Shown here: positions 33,471 through 42,720 of the stretch, piece after piece
How the letters are laid out: each line of letters begins with the position of its first letter
Numbering within the stretch: position 1 is the stretch's first letter
Source: Deltaproteobacteria bacterium
GTDB lineage: Bacteria > Desulfobacterota > Binatia > UBA1149 > JAJCZL01
DNA: 64,000 nt
Assembly: GCA_029262415.1 (NCBI GenBank)
Contig: JAJCZL010000057.1
Span: 62,001 to 126,000 of the forward strand
Direction: 5' to 3'
Program-made: the position numbers and the translations under genes
The notes under the pieces: model-generated
Seen by the model: the letters and a program-made list of their open reading frames with translations, nothing else
Database searches by the model: none
What the model was told of the DNA's origin: nothing

Positions 33471-35657
33471 ATGATCACCAAAATCGCGGGTCCTTTCGCC
33501 TTCGCAGCTCTGTTAGCGACTTTTGTCGTTGCCGGGTGGTCTCCGACGCAGGCCTTTGCTGCGTGCGACTCCGGCGGCACATCGTGCGCGGGCCTCGGTA
33601 ACTGCTGTGGCGGATTGTGCAGCAATCCGTTCGGCGGTACCTGCCCGTCTTGTGGGAGCGGAAAGAGCAGGTGCAGCGGCCTCGGACGCGGCAATTGTTG
33701 CGACGGACTGGCCTGCGATTTTCTCGGCGAATGCCGACACGTACCGGGGCGCTCCGGAGAGTTGTGTGGAGTGGGCGTCTCTTGCGGATCGGGCCTGGTT
33801 TGCACCAAGGCCGCCGGCCTGACCAGCCGCTGCACCGCGTGTAAGACCTCCACGCAAAGCTGCAGCGGGCTCGGCCAAGGCAATTGCTGCAGCGGTATGG
33901 TTTGCGATTTCTTGGGCGAGTGCCGCAACCAGCCGGGCAAGGTCGGCGAGCTGTGCGGCCTCGGCGTAGCCTGCGAAGGCGGCCTGAGATGCGTCCTTCA
34001 ATCGAACCTGCAAAGCCGTTGCGAGCGCTGCGACCAGCGTCTCGAGGGCTGCAGCGGATTGGGTCAAGGAACGTGTTGCGACGATCTGGTCTGCGACATT
34101 AGCGGAACCTGTCGCCACAACCCTCCACAGGCAGACGAACCCTGCGGTGTCGGCGTTAACTGCTGCTGCGGTTTGGTGTGTAACGCCGTCATCGGAGGTA
34201 CCTGCGAGCTGTGCGGCCAGGGCAAGGACGATTGTATCGGCCTTGGCCAAGGGAGTTGCTGTGAGGGTCTTCTCTGCGACTTCTCGGGTAAATGCCGCAA
34301 CGTTCCCAGCGAACTCGGAGAACCGTGCGGCGCCGGCGTACCGTGCACCGAACCCAACAGCTGCAGCGCAATCATCGGCGGTGTCTGCGAAGCCTGTGGC
34401 CGGCCGGGCGATGGCTGTTTCGGACTCGGCAACGGCACGTGCTGTCGCGACGACGGCGAGGACGCCGGCAATCCGTTACTATGTGATTTTACCGGCGAGT
34501 GCCGTCACTCCCGGCCGACTGAAGGCGAGCCGTGCGGGGTCGGGGTCCCCTGCAACGGTGACGCGTTGTTTTGCGACGCGCTGGCCGGAGGTCGCTGCGT
34601 AGTCAGCGGGCAGGACAGGTGCGCGCGGCTGAGCGCCGACTGCGCCCCGCAGGGCGAGGTTTGCGACTTCCTCTGTGGTGAATGCCGGGCTGAGCCCGGT
34701 ACCCAAGGACAGGTTTGCGGGCTCGACGATTTCTTCGGACCAGACTGCGCACCTGACCTGACCTGCCGTCTGGCTCTTCCCTGCAGCCGCTGCGACCCCG
34801 CGCGCGGGATCGGACAGAGCTGCTTCAGCACCACCAACTGCGCCGACGGATTGCAGTGTTGGCCGTTCGAGCAGGTCTGCTACCCGGAGGGCGGGGAGGA
34901 CCTGTTTCCCGATGAGGTTTGCCTCGGGATGTACAGTCCGGAAAAACACCTCAGCGCTTCGGCTCTTGGCGTCGCGGTGGCGTACAGCACCGCTTCGGTT
35001 GCCAGTGTCGGCGTCTCGGGCACCGTGGAACTGGGCGCGGTCTATGGACCGGCGGGCGAATACGGCTGCTTCATCACCCGCTGCACCGGCGCTGAGATCA
35101 GTGTCGGCGTCGCCTCCTCGGCCTGCCTAGCGATCTACAACGACTACGAATCGGTGATCGGGTTGTCGACGGAGATCGTCGAGTCGGTCGGGCCGGGCAC
35201 AGGCGCACAGTTCTCGACCTCGCAGATCCTCAACACCTCTGGAGGACTCATAGGAACCGCGGACTGCTTCAGCATCGAGGCCTCGGTCTCACCGCCGTTC
35301 ACGGTCGGCGCGTACGCCTGTGACACGATCGTCGATACAATGTTCGGTCGGTTTACGACGCTCTCACCAAGTTCGTTCGCCGGCGACACCGATGGTAGCG
35401 GCAAGGTGCTGGCAACGGACGCATTGCTTTCTTTGAAAACCGCCGTCGGCAACGAACTGCGCTGTCCGAAATGCGTTTGCGACCTCAACGGTTCGGGTCG
35501 CGTAACCGCGACCGACTCACTGATGACTCTGCAACTCGGACTCGGGATCGAGGTGACGACGTTCAACTCTGAGTGCCTCACACCACCGACCACTACGGCA
35601 ATAGAGATGCCACAGCTGCAACGGTTGAGAGAACTGCAGCGGCAAGCGGCGCCTTAG
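33471..35657 (+). CDS. secreted cysteine-knot repeat protein with dockerin-like tail
   Basis: From the ATG at 33471 this is a 728-residue exported protein with a signal peptide ending in PTQAFA. Residues 30-490 contain about six to seven cysteine-rich modules of about 65 residues with the pattern CSGLGQGNCC...VCDFLGECR...GELCGLGVAC, which are knottin- or granulin-like and probably disulfide-bonded. A middle region (about 500-630) is Ser/Gly/Val-rich without known motif. The end has two 30-residue calcium-loop repeats, DTDGSGKVLATDALLSLK and DLNGSGRVTATDSLMTLQ, each near Cys residues. These look like type I dockerin repeats but sit outside any cellulosome context. The role is unknown; surface assembly or adhesion is a guess. 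The ORF track start is 19 codons early. Confidence 0.72.
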   Translation: MITKIAGPFAFAALLATFVVAGWSPTQAFAACDSGGTSCAGLGNCCGGLCSNPFGGTCPSCGSGKSRCSGLGRGNCCDGLACDFLGECRHVPGRSGELCGVGVSCGSGLVCTKAAGLTSRCTACKTSTQSCSGLGQGNCCSGMVCDFLGECRNQPGKVGELCGLGVACEGGLRCVLQSNLQSRCERCDQRLEGCSGLGQGTCCDDLVCDISGTCRHNPPQADEPCGVGVNCCCGLVCNAVIGGTCELCGQGKDDCIGLGQGSCCEGLLCDFSGKCRNVPSELGEPCGAGVPCTEPNSCSAIIGGVCEACGRPGDGCFGLGNGTCCRDDGEDAGNPLLCDFTGECRHSRPTEGEPCGVGVPCNGDALFCDALAGGRCVVSGQDRCARLSADCAPQGEVCDFLCGECRAEPGTQGQVCGLDDFFGPDCAPDLTCRLALPCSRCDPARGIGQSCFSTTNCADGLQCWPFEQVCYPEGGEDLFPDEVCLGMYSPEKHLSASALGVAVAYSTASVASVGVSGTVELGAVYGPAGEYGCFITRCTGAEISVGVASSACLAIYNDYESVIGLSTEIVESVGPGTGAQFSTSQILNTSGGLIGTADCFSIEASVSPPFTVGAYACDTIVDTMFGRFTTLSPSSFAGDTDGSGKVLATDALLSLKTAVGNELRCPKCVCDLNGSGRVTATDSLMTLQLGLGIEVTTFNSECLTPPTTTAIEMPQLQRLRELQRQAAP

Positions 35658-35779
35658 CAGAGCCGCGGCCCTGAGCTCGCGAGCGGGTCGCCCCCACATG
35701 CGCCTACAGGATGCAGCGCTGCGTTAGGCCGTGGTTCCCTGGCGCCTTGGGTGACAAGACCCTTCGCGCTGGAATCCCC

Positions 35780-35809
35780 TTGCCAACGTCGGCGCAGACT
35801 AACTAGAAT
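35780..35809 (+). promoter_or_regulatory. candidate promoter of the TetR gene
   Basis: TTGCCA (5 of 6 to TTGACA), an 18-nt spacer and TAGAAT (5 of 6 to TATAAT) precede the TetR start codon. The -10 lies inside the inverted repeat annotated next to it, as expected for an autorepressed regulator. The start codon is only 15 nt beyond the -10. Confidence 0.5.
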
Positions 35810-35820
35810 TCTGATTCTAG
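35803..35820. promoter_or_regulatory. inverted repeat, likely TetR operator
   Basis: CTAGAAT-TCTG-ATTCTAG is a perfect 7-bp inverted repeat with a 4-nt centre, overlapping the -10 box and ending 4 nt before the TetR ATG. The AT-rich dyad stands out in GC-rich DNA and has the size of TetR-family operators. Autoregulation is an inference from position. Confidence 0.55.
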
Positions 35821-35824
35821 AAGC

Positions 35825-36517
35825 ATGCTTACCAACACTCGCATCCCCACCATCGGGCCGCACGGGCGCGACACCCGCGCCGAGGCAACCCGCAAGCGCT
35901 TGGTCGACGCCGGTAGAAAAGCATTCGCCGGCAAGCCGGCTGCGCAGGTGCATTTGAAGAACGACATCCTGCTTCCCGCGGGCGTCTCGGTGGGATCGTT
36001 TTATCATCAGTTCAGGGACAAGACCGATCTCCTCCTGGCCATTCTCGAGCAAGACTCGCGTGCGTTACAAGAAATGTTCAACGCAGTGCACACGCCCAAT
36101 GAGACGCGAAGCCCGGAGGCCGTCGCTTACGATTGCTACGCTCTGCTGTTCGATATCGCCGACGCCTTCCCCGCTTTGTTTCGGCTTCAGCTTCTCCGAG
36201 GGGACAAAGTCGACCCTCGCATCGAGGAGTTTCTCAAACGCGACCGCCGCGCTTGGCAGCGCAGCCGCGCGGCCGATTACCAACGCATCGCCAGAGTCCA
36301 TGGCATCGAGTTGGACGCGGAGTTCGCCGCCGAACTGATCGGCATGCTGACCTCAGGTGCGCTGCAGCGCTACCTATCGACGCCGACGACCGAGCGCAGC
36401 AAACTGCGCGAGCGATTGCTGCCGGGCCTGGTGCAACTGACCCTCAACGGCTTGCCGGGACTTCAGCAAAACGCCTCACCCCGGGATGAGGCAGAAAAGC
36501 GCAGCACAGGGGCCTAG
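35825..36517 (+). CDS. TetR/AcrR family transcriptional regulator
   Basis: This is a 230-residue TetR-type repressor. The N-terminal helix-turn-helix covers TRKRLVDAGRKAF...GVSVGSFYHQFRDKTDLLLAIL (about residues 22-75). The rest is the helical ligand-binding domain, with no recognised ligand. It starts at the ATG at 35825, 4 nt after a perfect dyad. The next gene, for a 1061-residue secreted cysteine-rich protein, begins 5 nt after its stop, so the pair forms one unit. An inducer-controlled switch for a secreted cysteine-rich protein is unusual. Confidence 0.87.
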   Translation: MLTNTRIPTIGPHGRDTRAEATRKRLVDAGRKAFAGKPAAQVHLKNDILLPAGVSVGSFYHQFRDKTDLLLAILEQDSRALQEMFNAVHTPNETRSPEAVAYDCYALLFDIADAFPALFRLQLLRGDKVDPRIEEFLKRDRRAWQRSRAADYQRIARVHGIELDAEFAAELIGMLTSGALQRYLSTPTTERSKLRERLLPGLVQLTLNGLPGLQQNASPRDEAEKRSTGA

Positions 36518-36522
36518 CGACA

Positions 36523-39500
36523 ATGAAATCCGACCTTCGCAACCAAACACAACGTCAACCCGGATACGTGGCGATGGTCGCTCTTCTCGCCGTCGGGTTG
36601 GTGCTCTGCTACCCGCACCCTGCACCGGCATTCTTCGCTGCCGAGAACACCTGCCTGAGTAAACTCGGCAAAGCCGTAGCCAAGGTGAACAAGATTGCGT
36701 TCAAGGCCGGGTCCAAATGCCTTGACAAGGAGATTGCCGGAAAGGGCACGCTGCCCTGCCCGAGCCTAACCGACGCGGCCAAGATCCAGCAGACTCTCGA
36801 CAAAGCCGTCGTGCTCGCCGCCTCTGCGTGCGGTAGTACCTGCAGCGTTTCGCAGGTGCCGTGCATCACCAGCCGGCTGTGCCCTCCCAACGGCACTCTC
36901 CCTGAGCTATGCACCGGCGGGATCAAGGGAATCCGCTTCGACATCGACAACTTGGGCTTCCCCGGCCCGATTTGCGAGTCTCCTGCGGTGCTCGGGCGAC
37001 AGCTCGAAACGGCGGCAGACCTCGGAGAATGCGCCGGAAAGGTCGCGCTGCTAACAACCGAGTCAGCGCTCGCTGCCGTTTACGGAGGCGTCTCGAGCGC
37101 GACAATCGCCGGCCCGGCCGCCGGCAAGTGCTTGGCAACAGCCGCGAAGGCGTTCGCCAAACTGGTGGGAACCGCCGCCAAGGGCATCCTCAAATGCCGC
37201 GACCGCGTCAACAAGGGAGTTCTGCAGATCAACCCAGCCGACTGCGCGACCTCCGACGTCAAGCTCGCAGGCAAGATCGCCAAGATTGAAGACAAGCTCG
37301 CCAGGCTTATCGGCACAAAGTGCACCAACAACGACATCTCCGGTCTCGAGATTTGCAACGGGACAGCCACGACGGTCGCGGAGGCTATCGCCTGCCTGAG
37401 CGCAGGCGCGCGCGAGGTTGCCGAGAGTAAACTTCAATCGGCAGACCGGACTTTCTCATCGGCGTCTTTGGTCGAAGCCGCCTATCCGGCCGCACCTTCG
37501 TGCGGCGACGGCGTGGTCAACCAGGTACAAAACGCGTTCTTGTTGCTCGGTGAGGAGTGCGACGGCGACGACGATGCGGCATGCCCGGGCGAATGCGGCG
37601 CACCGGGTGACGTTTTCGAGTGCAGCTGCCTGAACATCCCACGCGTCAGGTTCTTCGGTGACCCGGACCAGTCAGATCTCGACAGCGGTTGGACCGGCGT
37701 TTCGTACAACTCAAACGTCCCCGAAAACAGCGGCTACTTCAGCCGCCGCGAGAACTGCGACTGTGCCGCCTTCGCTCCGCTGCTGAAATGCGACGGCGAC
37801 CGATCCACGGTTTGCACCAGCAACGCCGATTGCGAGCTAGCCGGCGCCGGCGCCTGCACCGTTCGCAGCACGCAGTGTGTAGGCACGTCGATCGACCCAA
37901 TCTGCGATGTGCCGGCGACGCTTCTCCCGGTGTGTGCGTTCAATCCGACATCAACGGTCAGCTGCGACCAGTTCGGCAACCACAACGGTTCGCACACCGA
38001 CACCGACTGCACCTACTGCGACGCCTTCAACGCAAACCCCTTCGACTCGTGCGACGATGCCGGCGATTGCCAGGCGCAATGCTACGACGAGGCGGATGCA
38101 ATCGTCGGCTCGTGCACCAAGCAGAGCGACTGCGACGCGCTCGGCGCTAACCTGCGCTGCCGCGGACAGTGCCTACCCTCGGAATGCCTGGTGATCCCTT
38201 CGGCCGCGCCGATCCCGCAGTCGGGCGGCACACCAACCTGCCTCGAATCAATCTTTGTCAACGACGTGACCGGAACGCAGAATATCCTCGACGGGACTGG
38301 GCAGACATTCCTCGAACAGAACACCAAGGTTTTCCTCGGCATGTCCAGCACCGTCCCCTGTCCGGTGTGCGGTGGGTTCTGTGCCGGCGGCACCCGCGCC
38401 GGCGAGATTTGCCAAGGAAGCTGCAGCGGGAGTGGAGACGACTGCCGCTTCGATAGCGACTGTGGTCCGGGCGAGACCTGTACCACGGCGTCGACCGGTT
38501 GCCCGGACAGCACTTGTACACTGAGCCTAATCTGCGGCGGCGCGGGCCTCGGCGGCGCCAACGCCGGCCAAGCCTGCCGCATCCAGGCTTTTACCGAGAA
38601 GTTCGGCAGCGTATCCAACGACTGCCAGCCCAACAACAACATCTCCGGCAATGGGCTGTCGATCAAATTCACGCCGCAAACCACCGGGACGGTCGCGTTG
38701 GCGGACACGCTGGCGTGCGGAGCCCCCGGCAAAGAGAACTACGACTGTCCGTGCCCAGGACTTACCGGCGCTCTGACCGCCCCGAACAAATGCGCAACGG
38801 CATGCGACGCCGGTCCCTCGTTCGGCCAAGGCTGCGGCACCGGCACCGACTCCAACGGCGGCTTCGCGACCACCTGCGCCGCAGGAGCGACGAACGCGGG
38901 TGAGAACTGCGATGCGGATGCCGACTGCGCGGGTGACACATGCTCAAACAACCCAACCCACTGCGAAGGCAACCCCGCGACCGATCTGCAGCTCTGTGCG
39001 ACGAACGGTGACTGCGGGCTCGGGGGCACCTGCACGGACGCTTGCCCCGGCGGGCGTTGCGTTCCACTCTGCCTACCCTCGAATGACCCGCACTTCGGTG
39101 CCTTGGCCGGTAGCGACCCGGCCGACGGGTTCTGCGCCGGCGGTTCGCCGCGCTACCACTGCAGCGGCGCCAAGTTCGACTTCCTGAGTTGCACAGCAGG
39201 CGACGCCGCCGCGGGATGCTCGGCAACCTGCAGCGTCAGCGCAACGCCCTGCAACGACTCCTCGCAGTGTCCGGCGGGGGAGAACTGCGCGGGCGAGTGC
39301 CCGGCGGCGCGGCTCTGCGGTGCCGGCAGCGACTCTACGCTGGGCAACGCCAACGACCAGCCCGGCGCGGGAATCTGCGTAGAGGACCCGCGGCACTGCG
39401 CTGTCAGCGACGTGACAAAAACCTGTACGATTTTGCCGGGAGACGCACCGGGGAGCGCGCAACAACCGTGCAGCGTCGATACCGACTGCACCGACTTCCC

Positions 39501-39708
39501 CGCGCGGCTATGCGACGGACCGGCAGCGACGTTCAGCGCGGTCGGAATCCCCGACGTGTCCAACCCCACCAACGTCTCGGTCTACTGCGTACGCCCCACC
39601 AACTCGCCGACCGTCAACCTCTCCTCAGGCCTGGGTGGCCCGTCGAGACTGCGACAGGGTGGAATCAGCGTGCCGAACTACGATTGCTTGGGCGTCGGTT
39701 GCCCGTAA
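36523..39708 (+). CDS. large secreted cysteine-rich protein
   Basis: This is a 1061-residue exported protein. A signal/anchor helix (VAMVALLAVGLVLCYPHPAPAFF, residues 17-39) is followed by a Lys/Ala-rich helical region of about 270 residues (KLGKAVAKVNKIAFKAGSKC) with paired cysteines. A CGDGVVNQ...GEECDGDD segment (about 326-345) resembles DUF4215-type surface repeats. The remaining 700 residues hold many short modules of the form C-x(4-8)-N/DxDC (CTSNADCELAGAGAC, CDADADCAGDTC, CATNGDCGLGGTC), typical of secreted deltaproteobacterial proteins. No catalytic motif is seen. It is probably a disulfide-rich surface or extracellular protein. It lies 5 nt downstream of a TetR gene and likely shares its promoter. 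Confidence 0.7.
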   Translation: MKSDLRNQTQRQPGYVAMVALLAVGLVLCYPHPAPAFFAAENTCLSKLGKAVAKVNKIAFKAGSKCLDKEIAGKGTLPCPSLTDAAKIQQTLDKAVVLAASACGSTCSVSQVPCITSRLCPPNGTLPELCTGGIKGIRFDIDNLGFPGPICESPAVLGRQLETAADLGECAGKVALLTTESALAAVYGGVSSATIAGPAAGKCLATAAKAFAKLVGTAAKGILKCRDRVNKGVLQINPADCATSDVKLAGKIAKIEDKLARLIGTKCTNNDISGLEICNGTATTVAEAIACLSAGAREVAESKLQSADRTFSSASLVEAAYPAAPSCGDGVVNQVQNAFLLLGEECDGDDDAACPGECGAPGDVFECSCLNIPRVRFFGDPDQSDLDSGWTGVSYNSNVPENSGYFSRRENCDCAAFAPLLKCDGDRSTVCTSNADCELAGAGACTVRSTQCVGTSIDPICDVPATLLPVCAFNPTSTVSCDQFGNHNGSHTDTDCTYCDAFNANPFDSCDDAGDCQAQCYDEADAIVGSCTKQSDCDALGANLRCRGQCLPSECLVIPSAAPIPQSGGTPTCLESIFVNDVTGTQNILDGTGQTFLEQNTKVFLGMSSTVPCPVCGGFCAGGTRAGEICQGSCSGSGDDCRFDSDCGPGETCTTASTGCPDSTCTLSLICGGAGLGGANAGQACRIQAFTEKFGSVSNDCQPNNNISGNGLSIKFTPQTTGTVALADTLACGAPGKENYDCPCPGLTGALTAPNKCATACDAGPSFGQGCGTGTDSNGGFATTCAAGATNAGENCDADADCAGDTCSNNPTHCEGNPATDLQLCATNGDCGLGGTCTDACPGGRCVPLCLPSNDPHFGALAGSDPADGFCAGGSPRYHCSGAKFDFLSCTAGDAAAGCSATCSVSATPCNDSSQCPAGENCAGECPAARLCGAGSDSTLGNANDQPGAGICVEDPRHCAVSDVTKTCTILPGDAPGSAQQPCSVDTDCTDFPARLCDGPAATFSAVGIPDVSNPTNVSVYCVRPTNSPTVNLSSGLGGPSRLRQGGISVPNYDCLGVGCP

Positions 39709-39758
39709 ACAAAAAGGGCCGAGTGCTGTTTCCCTCGCTGGGAGCCGGCACTTGGCTC
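39709..39758 (-). terminator. Rho-independent terminator of the acyl-CoA synthetase gene
   Basis: GCCGAGTGC (39718-39726) pairs with GCACTTGGC (39748-39756) through one G-T wobble, with an inner CCC/GGG stem. Read on the minus strand, the hairpin is followed by CCCTTTTTGTTT, a proper U-tract. It starts right at the stop codon of the minus-strand acyl-CoA synthetase. For the plus strand it can only be a bare hairpin after the cysteine-rich gene. Confidence 0.7.
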
Positions 39759-41377
39759 TAGGCTTCGGCGAGCACGCGCTTTAGGACCTTGCCGGTGGGG
39801 TTACGCGGGAGTTCGTCCATGAATACGATCTCGCGCGGAATCTTATAGCGGGCCAGGTTGGTACGCACGTACTGCTTGAGGTCGGCCTCGTTCACGCTGG
39901 AGCCGTTCTTTACTACGACGAAGCCTTTCAGGCGTTGGCCGAACTCATCGTCGGGGACTCCGATAACCGCAACCTCGGCAATCGCATCGTGGTTGGAGAG
40001 AAGATCTTCAACCTCGCGGGGAAACACGTTCTCACCGCCCGAGACGATCATGTCGTCGTCGCGGCCGTCGATGTAGAGCTTGCCGTCTTCATCGAAATGA
40101 CCGACGTCACCGCTCGACATCAAACCCTGGATTTTCTCTTTGTCGCCACCACCGGTGTATCCTTCAAATTGCGCGTCGCTGCCGACGAAGATCCGTCCAA
40201 TCTCACCCGGCTTGGTAATCTCGTTGGCGGCCTCGTCGAACAGCTTGATGACGACACCGCGCGGAGGACGGCCTGCGGTTCCGGGATCGGCGCGCAACTC
40301 ATCGGGCATCGCGACCGAGGCGACACCCACTTCGGTAGAGCCGTATAGGTTGCGGATGTTGTCACCGAACGTGTCCATCCAACGGGTGACGACATCACCG
40401 GGCAACGCCGAACCGCTGGCGCCGACGATCTTGAGCGAAGAACAATCGTAGCGTCGGCAGACATCGTCACCGAGCGCCAAAATTCGCTGCATCATGACCG
40501 GCACCACGGCCATCACTTCGGGGCGTTCTTTCTCAATCGTGCGCAGTGCATCTTCGGGGTCGAACTTTGTGCGTAGTATGATCTTGTTGGCAAGCAGCGC
40601 TCCGAACAACAGGTTCGCTCCGCCCCACGAGTGGAACACCGGGGCGGGAATGTAGGTCGTCACTCCGGAACGGTAGCCAAGACGTCCGAGCATCCCGATC
40701 AGGAAGTTGATCCCGGTCGGACGCGACTCGCGTTGCGCGCCTTTGGGAGTTCCGGTCGTCCCCGAGGTCAGAATCGTCATCCGACCGTGCTTGGCCGGAG
40801 GGTCAGGTTCTCCGCATCCGGGGTTTCCCCTGATCACGTCTTCGAGCGTAGTCGAACCGCGCCCCTCGCCCCAACAGACAAAACGCTTGCGCCGGCCGCC
40901 GCCGACGTCGACGACCTTGGAGAACTCCTCGTCGTGGATCACCAGATCGATACCCTCACGGTCGAGCACTTCAGCAAGCTGCGGGGCCGAGAATCCGGTG
41001 TTCAGCAGTAAGGCGTTGGCGCCGAGCTTGTGAATCGCAATCGCCGATTCGACGAAACCACGGTGGTTACGCGCGAACAGCCCGACGCCGTCGCCGACCT
41101 TGACGCCGGCTTCGGCAAGACCGGCCGCGATCGCGTTGGTTCGCGACTCGATGTCGCCGAAAGTGAGCGAACCGATATCGTCGACCAGGCCGATTTGGCC
41201 GGGCATTCTCGACGCCGAAGCACCGAAGCCCGCGGCAAATGTCGAGCCCCATTTTTTGGTCGCGCCGGCGACCGCTCGCAGCGCCAGCGGGTTCAAAAAC
41301 CCAGCACTTCCGAGCACCTCGACTGCTTCGTAGAGACGCGCGAGCGTCCCTCCCTGTCCGGTTCCACGTAAACTCAT
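39758..41377 (-). CDS. acyl-CoA synthetase (AMP-binding, fatty acid CoA ligase)
   Basis: This is a 539-residue ANL-superfamily enzyme that activates a carboxylic acid to its CoA thioester through an acyl-adenylate. The P-loop-like motif is ILTSGTTGTPKGAQRE, the adenylate motif is NLYGSTEVG, the hinge/ribose motif is YIDGRDDDMIVSGGENVFPREVE, and the catalytic lysine is in NPTGKVLKRVL at the C-terminus. It is full length. Family members next to P450s often act on fatty acids, sterol side chains or similar lipids. The next gene upstream on the same strand encodes a P450, 88 nt away. The palindrome GGAATATTCC lies 3 nt upstream of its ATG. Confidence 0.9.
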   Translation of the reverse strand: MSLRGTGQGGTLARLYEAVEVLGSAGFLNPLALRAVAGATKKWGSTFAAGFGASASRMPGQIGLVDDIGSLTFGDIESRTNAIAAGLAEAGVKVGDGVGLFARNHRGFVESAIAIHKLGANALLLNTGFSAPQLAEVLDREGIDLVIHDEEFSKVVDVGGGRRKRFVCWGEGRGSTTLEDVIRGNPGCGEPDPPAKHGRMTILTSGTTGTPKGAQRESRPTGINFLIGMLGRLGYRSGVTTYIPAPVFHSWGGANLLFGALLANKIILRTKFDPEDALRTIEKERPEVMAVVPVMMQRILALGDDVCRRYDCSSLKIVGASGSALPGDVVTRWMDTFGDNIRNLYGSTEVGVASVAMPDELRADPGTAGRPPRGVVIKLFDEAANEITKPGEIGRIFVGSDAQFEGYTGGGDKEKIQGLMSSGDVGHFDEDGKLYIDGRDDDMIVSGGENVFPREVEDLLSNHDAIAEVAVIGVPDDEFGQRLKGFVVVKNGSSVNEADLKQYVRTNLARYKIPREIVFMDELPRNPTGKVLKRVLAEA

Positions 41378-41380
41378 ATA

Positions 41381-41390
41381 GGAATATTCC
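41381..41390. promoter_or_regulatory. palindrome at the acyl-CoA synthetase start
   Basis: GGAATATTCC is a perfect 10-bp palindrome 3 nt upstream of the ATG at 41377, next to CTACTGTAG (41391-41399). It may be an operator or part of a promoter for this gene in the 88-nt gap after the P450 gene. Confidence 0.35.
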
Positions 41391-41465
41391 CTACTGTAGG
41401 TGCACGACTAGGTCGAGCCGAGCCTAACACCCAAGCACCGACGGGCCCCACCAGCACGCAGAGCA

Positions 41466-42713
41466 CTAGGGCTTGGTGATTTCCCAGCGCATCGGCGCGC
41501 GTTTGATGCCACCGACGAAACTCGAACGCTGCCTTACCGGCGGTCCCGTGGTCTCGCAAAACACCAAACGTTCACGTAGCTGGGCGAAGGCCTGACGCAG
41601 TTCCAAGCGCGCCAGGTGGGCTCCTAGGCACACATGCTCACCCATCCCGAAACCGATGTGCGGATTGGGGTCGCGGTCGACCCGAAACGTGAACGGGTCT
41701 GCGAAGATCTCCTCGTCACGGTTCGCCGAAGGATAGAACAGACACAGCGACTGCCCTTGCTCGATTCGCTTCCCGCGCAGATCCACATCTTCGGTTGCGG
41801 TGCGTGCGAACTGGATGACCGGGGTGGTCCAGCGGATTGCTTCTTCGACCGCACCGTCGACCAAACCCGGCTCGGCGTAGACCTTCGCCAGTTCGCCGGG
41901 GTTCTCGAGCAGCGCGAGCATCCCACCGGTCATCGCATTGCGCGTGGTTTCGTTGCCGGCGACCACCAGCAGCCAGTAGTAGGAAAGCAGCTCAATGACG
42001 GGCAACGGCTCGCCCGCCACGCGCCCGTTGGCCACTACGCTGACGATATCGTCAGCCGGTTGCTTACGACGTTCGTCGGCCAGATCGCTGAAGTAGGAGA
42101 ACAGCTCGAGACGCGCGCGCTCGAACGTCTCCGACGCGCTCGCGCCGTGCTGGAATTCGGGGTCATCGGGCGCGATCGTCTCGTTGGTCCAACGGAACAG
42201 ACGCTCCCAGTCTTCTTCCGGAACGCCGAGCATTTCGGCTATCACCGCGATGGTTATCTTCGCCGAGATGTCACTGACGAAGTCACCCTCGCCTTTCTCA
42301 GCGGCCGCGTCGAGCACCAGTTTGGTCACACGCGCGACTTTCTCTTCCATTCTCTGCACCGCTCGGGGCGTAAACCACCCGCTAGTCACCCGCCGGTACG
42401 CGGCGTGATCGGGAGGGTCCATATTCAGGAGATGACGAGCCTCGTCCGGCGTGGTATCGGCAACCTCATTCGAGAACACCGCCAGTCGCGGTGCGTTGAG
42501 AAAAAGCTTGGGCTGTTTGCCGATCCAGATGATGTCGGCGTGCTTGGTGATCGCCCAAAACGGATCAAAGTTCTCGCGATCGTACCAAAACACCGGATCG
42601 TTGGCACGCAACCACGCCCACTCCGAATGAGGATAACCGTGCGTCTGGTAGTGATCCGGCGTCGCGATATCGAGAGTCGCCGGGTCGATCACCGGTTGCG
42701 TCGCAGTCTGCAT
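41466..42713 (-). CDS. cytochrome P450
   Basis: This 415-residue soluble bacterial P450 monooxygenase has the heme thiolate loop FGMGEHVCLG with C362, the ExxR pair E291/R294, and the I-helix oxygen-binding AGNETT (252-257). A long N-terminal HYQTHGYPHSEWAWLRANDPVFWY resembles CYP families acting on sterols, fatty acids or terpenes (for example CYP124/125/142-like), but exact assignment needs phylogeny. No ferredoxin or reductase is adjacent. The start is the ATG at 42713, with a promoter-like GTGACA-17-AATAAT directly upstream and no Shine-Dalgarno site. The acyl-CoA synthetase gene downstream suggests oxidation followed by CoA activation of a lipid. Confidence 0.92.
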   Translation of the reverse strand: MQTATQPVIDPATLDIATPDHYQTHGYPHSEWAWLRANDPVFWYDRENFDPFWAITKHADIIWIGKQPKLFLNAPRLAVFSNEVADTTPDEARHLLNMDPPDHAAYRRVTSGWFTPRAVQRMEEKVARVTKLVLDAAAEKGEGDFVSDISAKITIAVIAEMLGVPEEDWERLFRWTNETIAPDDPEFQHGASASETFERARLELFSYFSDLADERRKQPADDIVSVVANGRVAGEPLPVIELLSYYWLLVVAGNETTRNAMTGGMLALLENPGELAKVYAEPGLVDGAVEEAIRWTTPVIQFARTATEDVDLRGKRIEQGQSLCLFYPSANRDEEIFADPFTFRVDRDPNPHIGFGMGEHVCLGAHLARLELRQAFAQLRERLVFCETTGPPVRQRSSFVGGIKRAPMRWEITKP

Positions 42714-42720
42714 CGCCGGG

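Noticed and set aside
33513-34250. 245-aa minus-strand Ala-rich ORF opposite the cysteine repeats
   Set aside because: Its Ala/Thr repetition is the complement of the Cys/Gly repeat codons; there is no start signal or domain.
33580-34450. DNA-level repeats that might be a CRISPR or minisatellite
   Set aside because: They are in-frame coding repeats of the cysteine modules with variable spacing and sequence; no constant repeat/spacer pattern exists.
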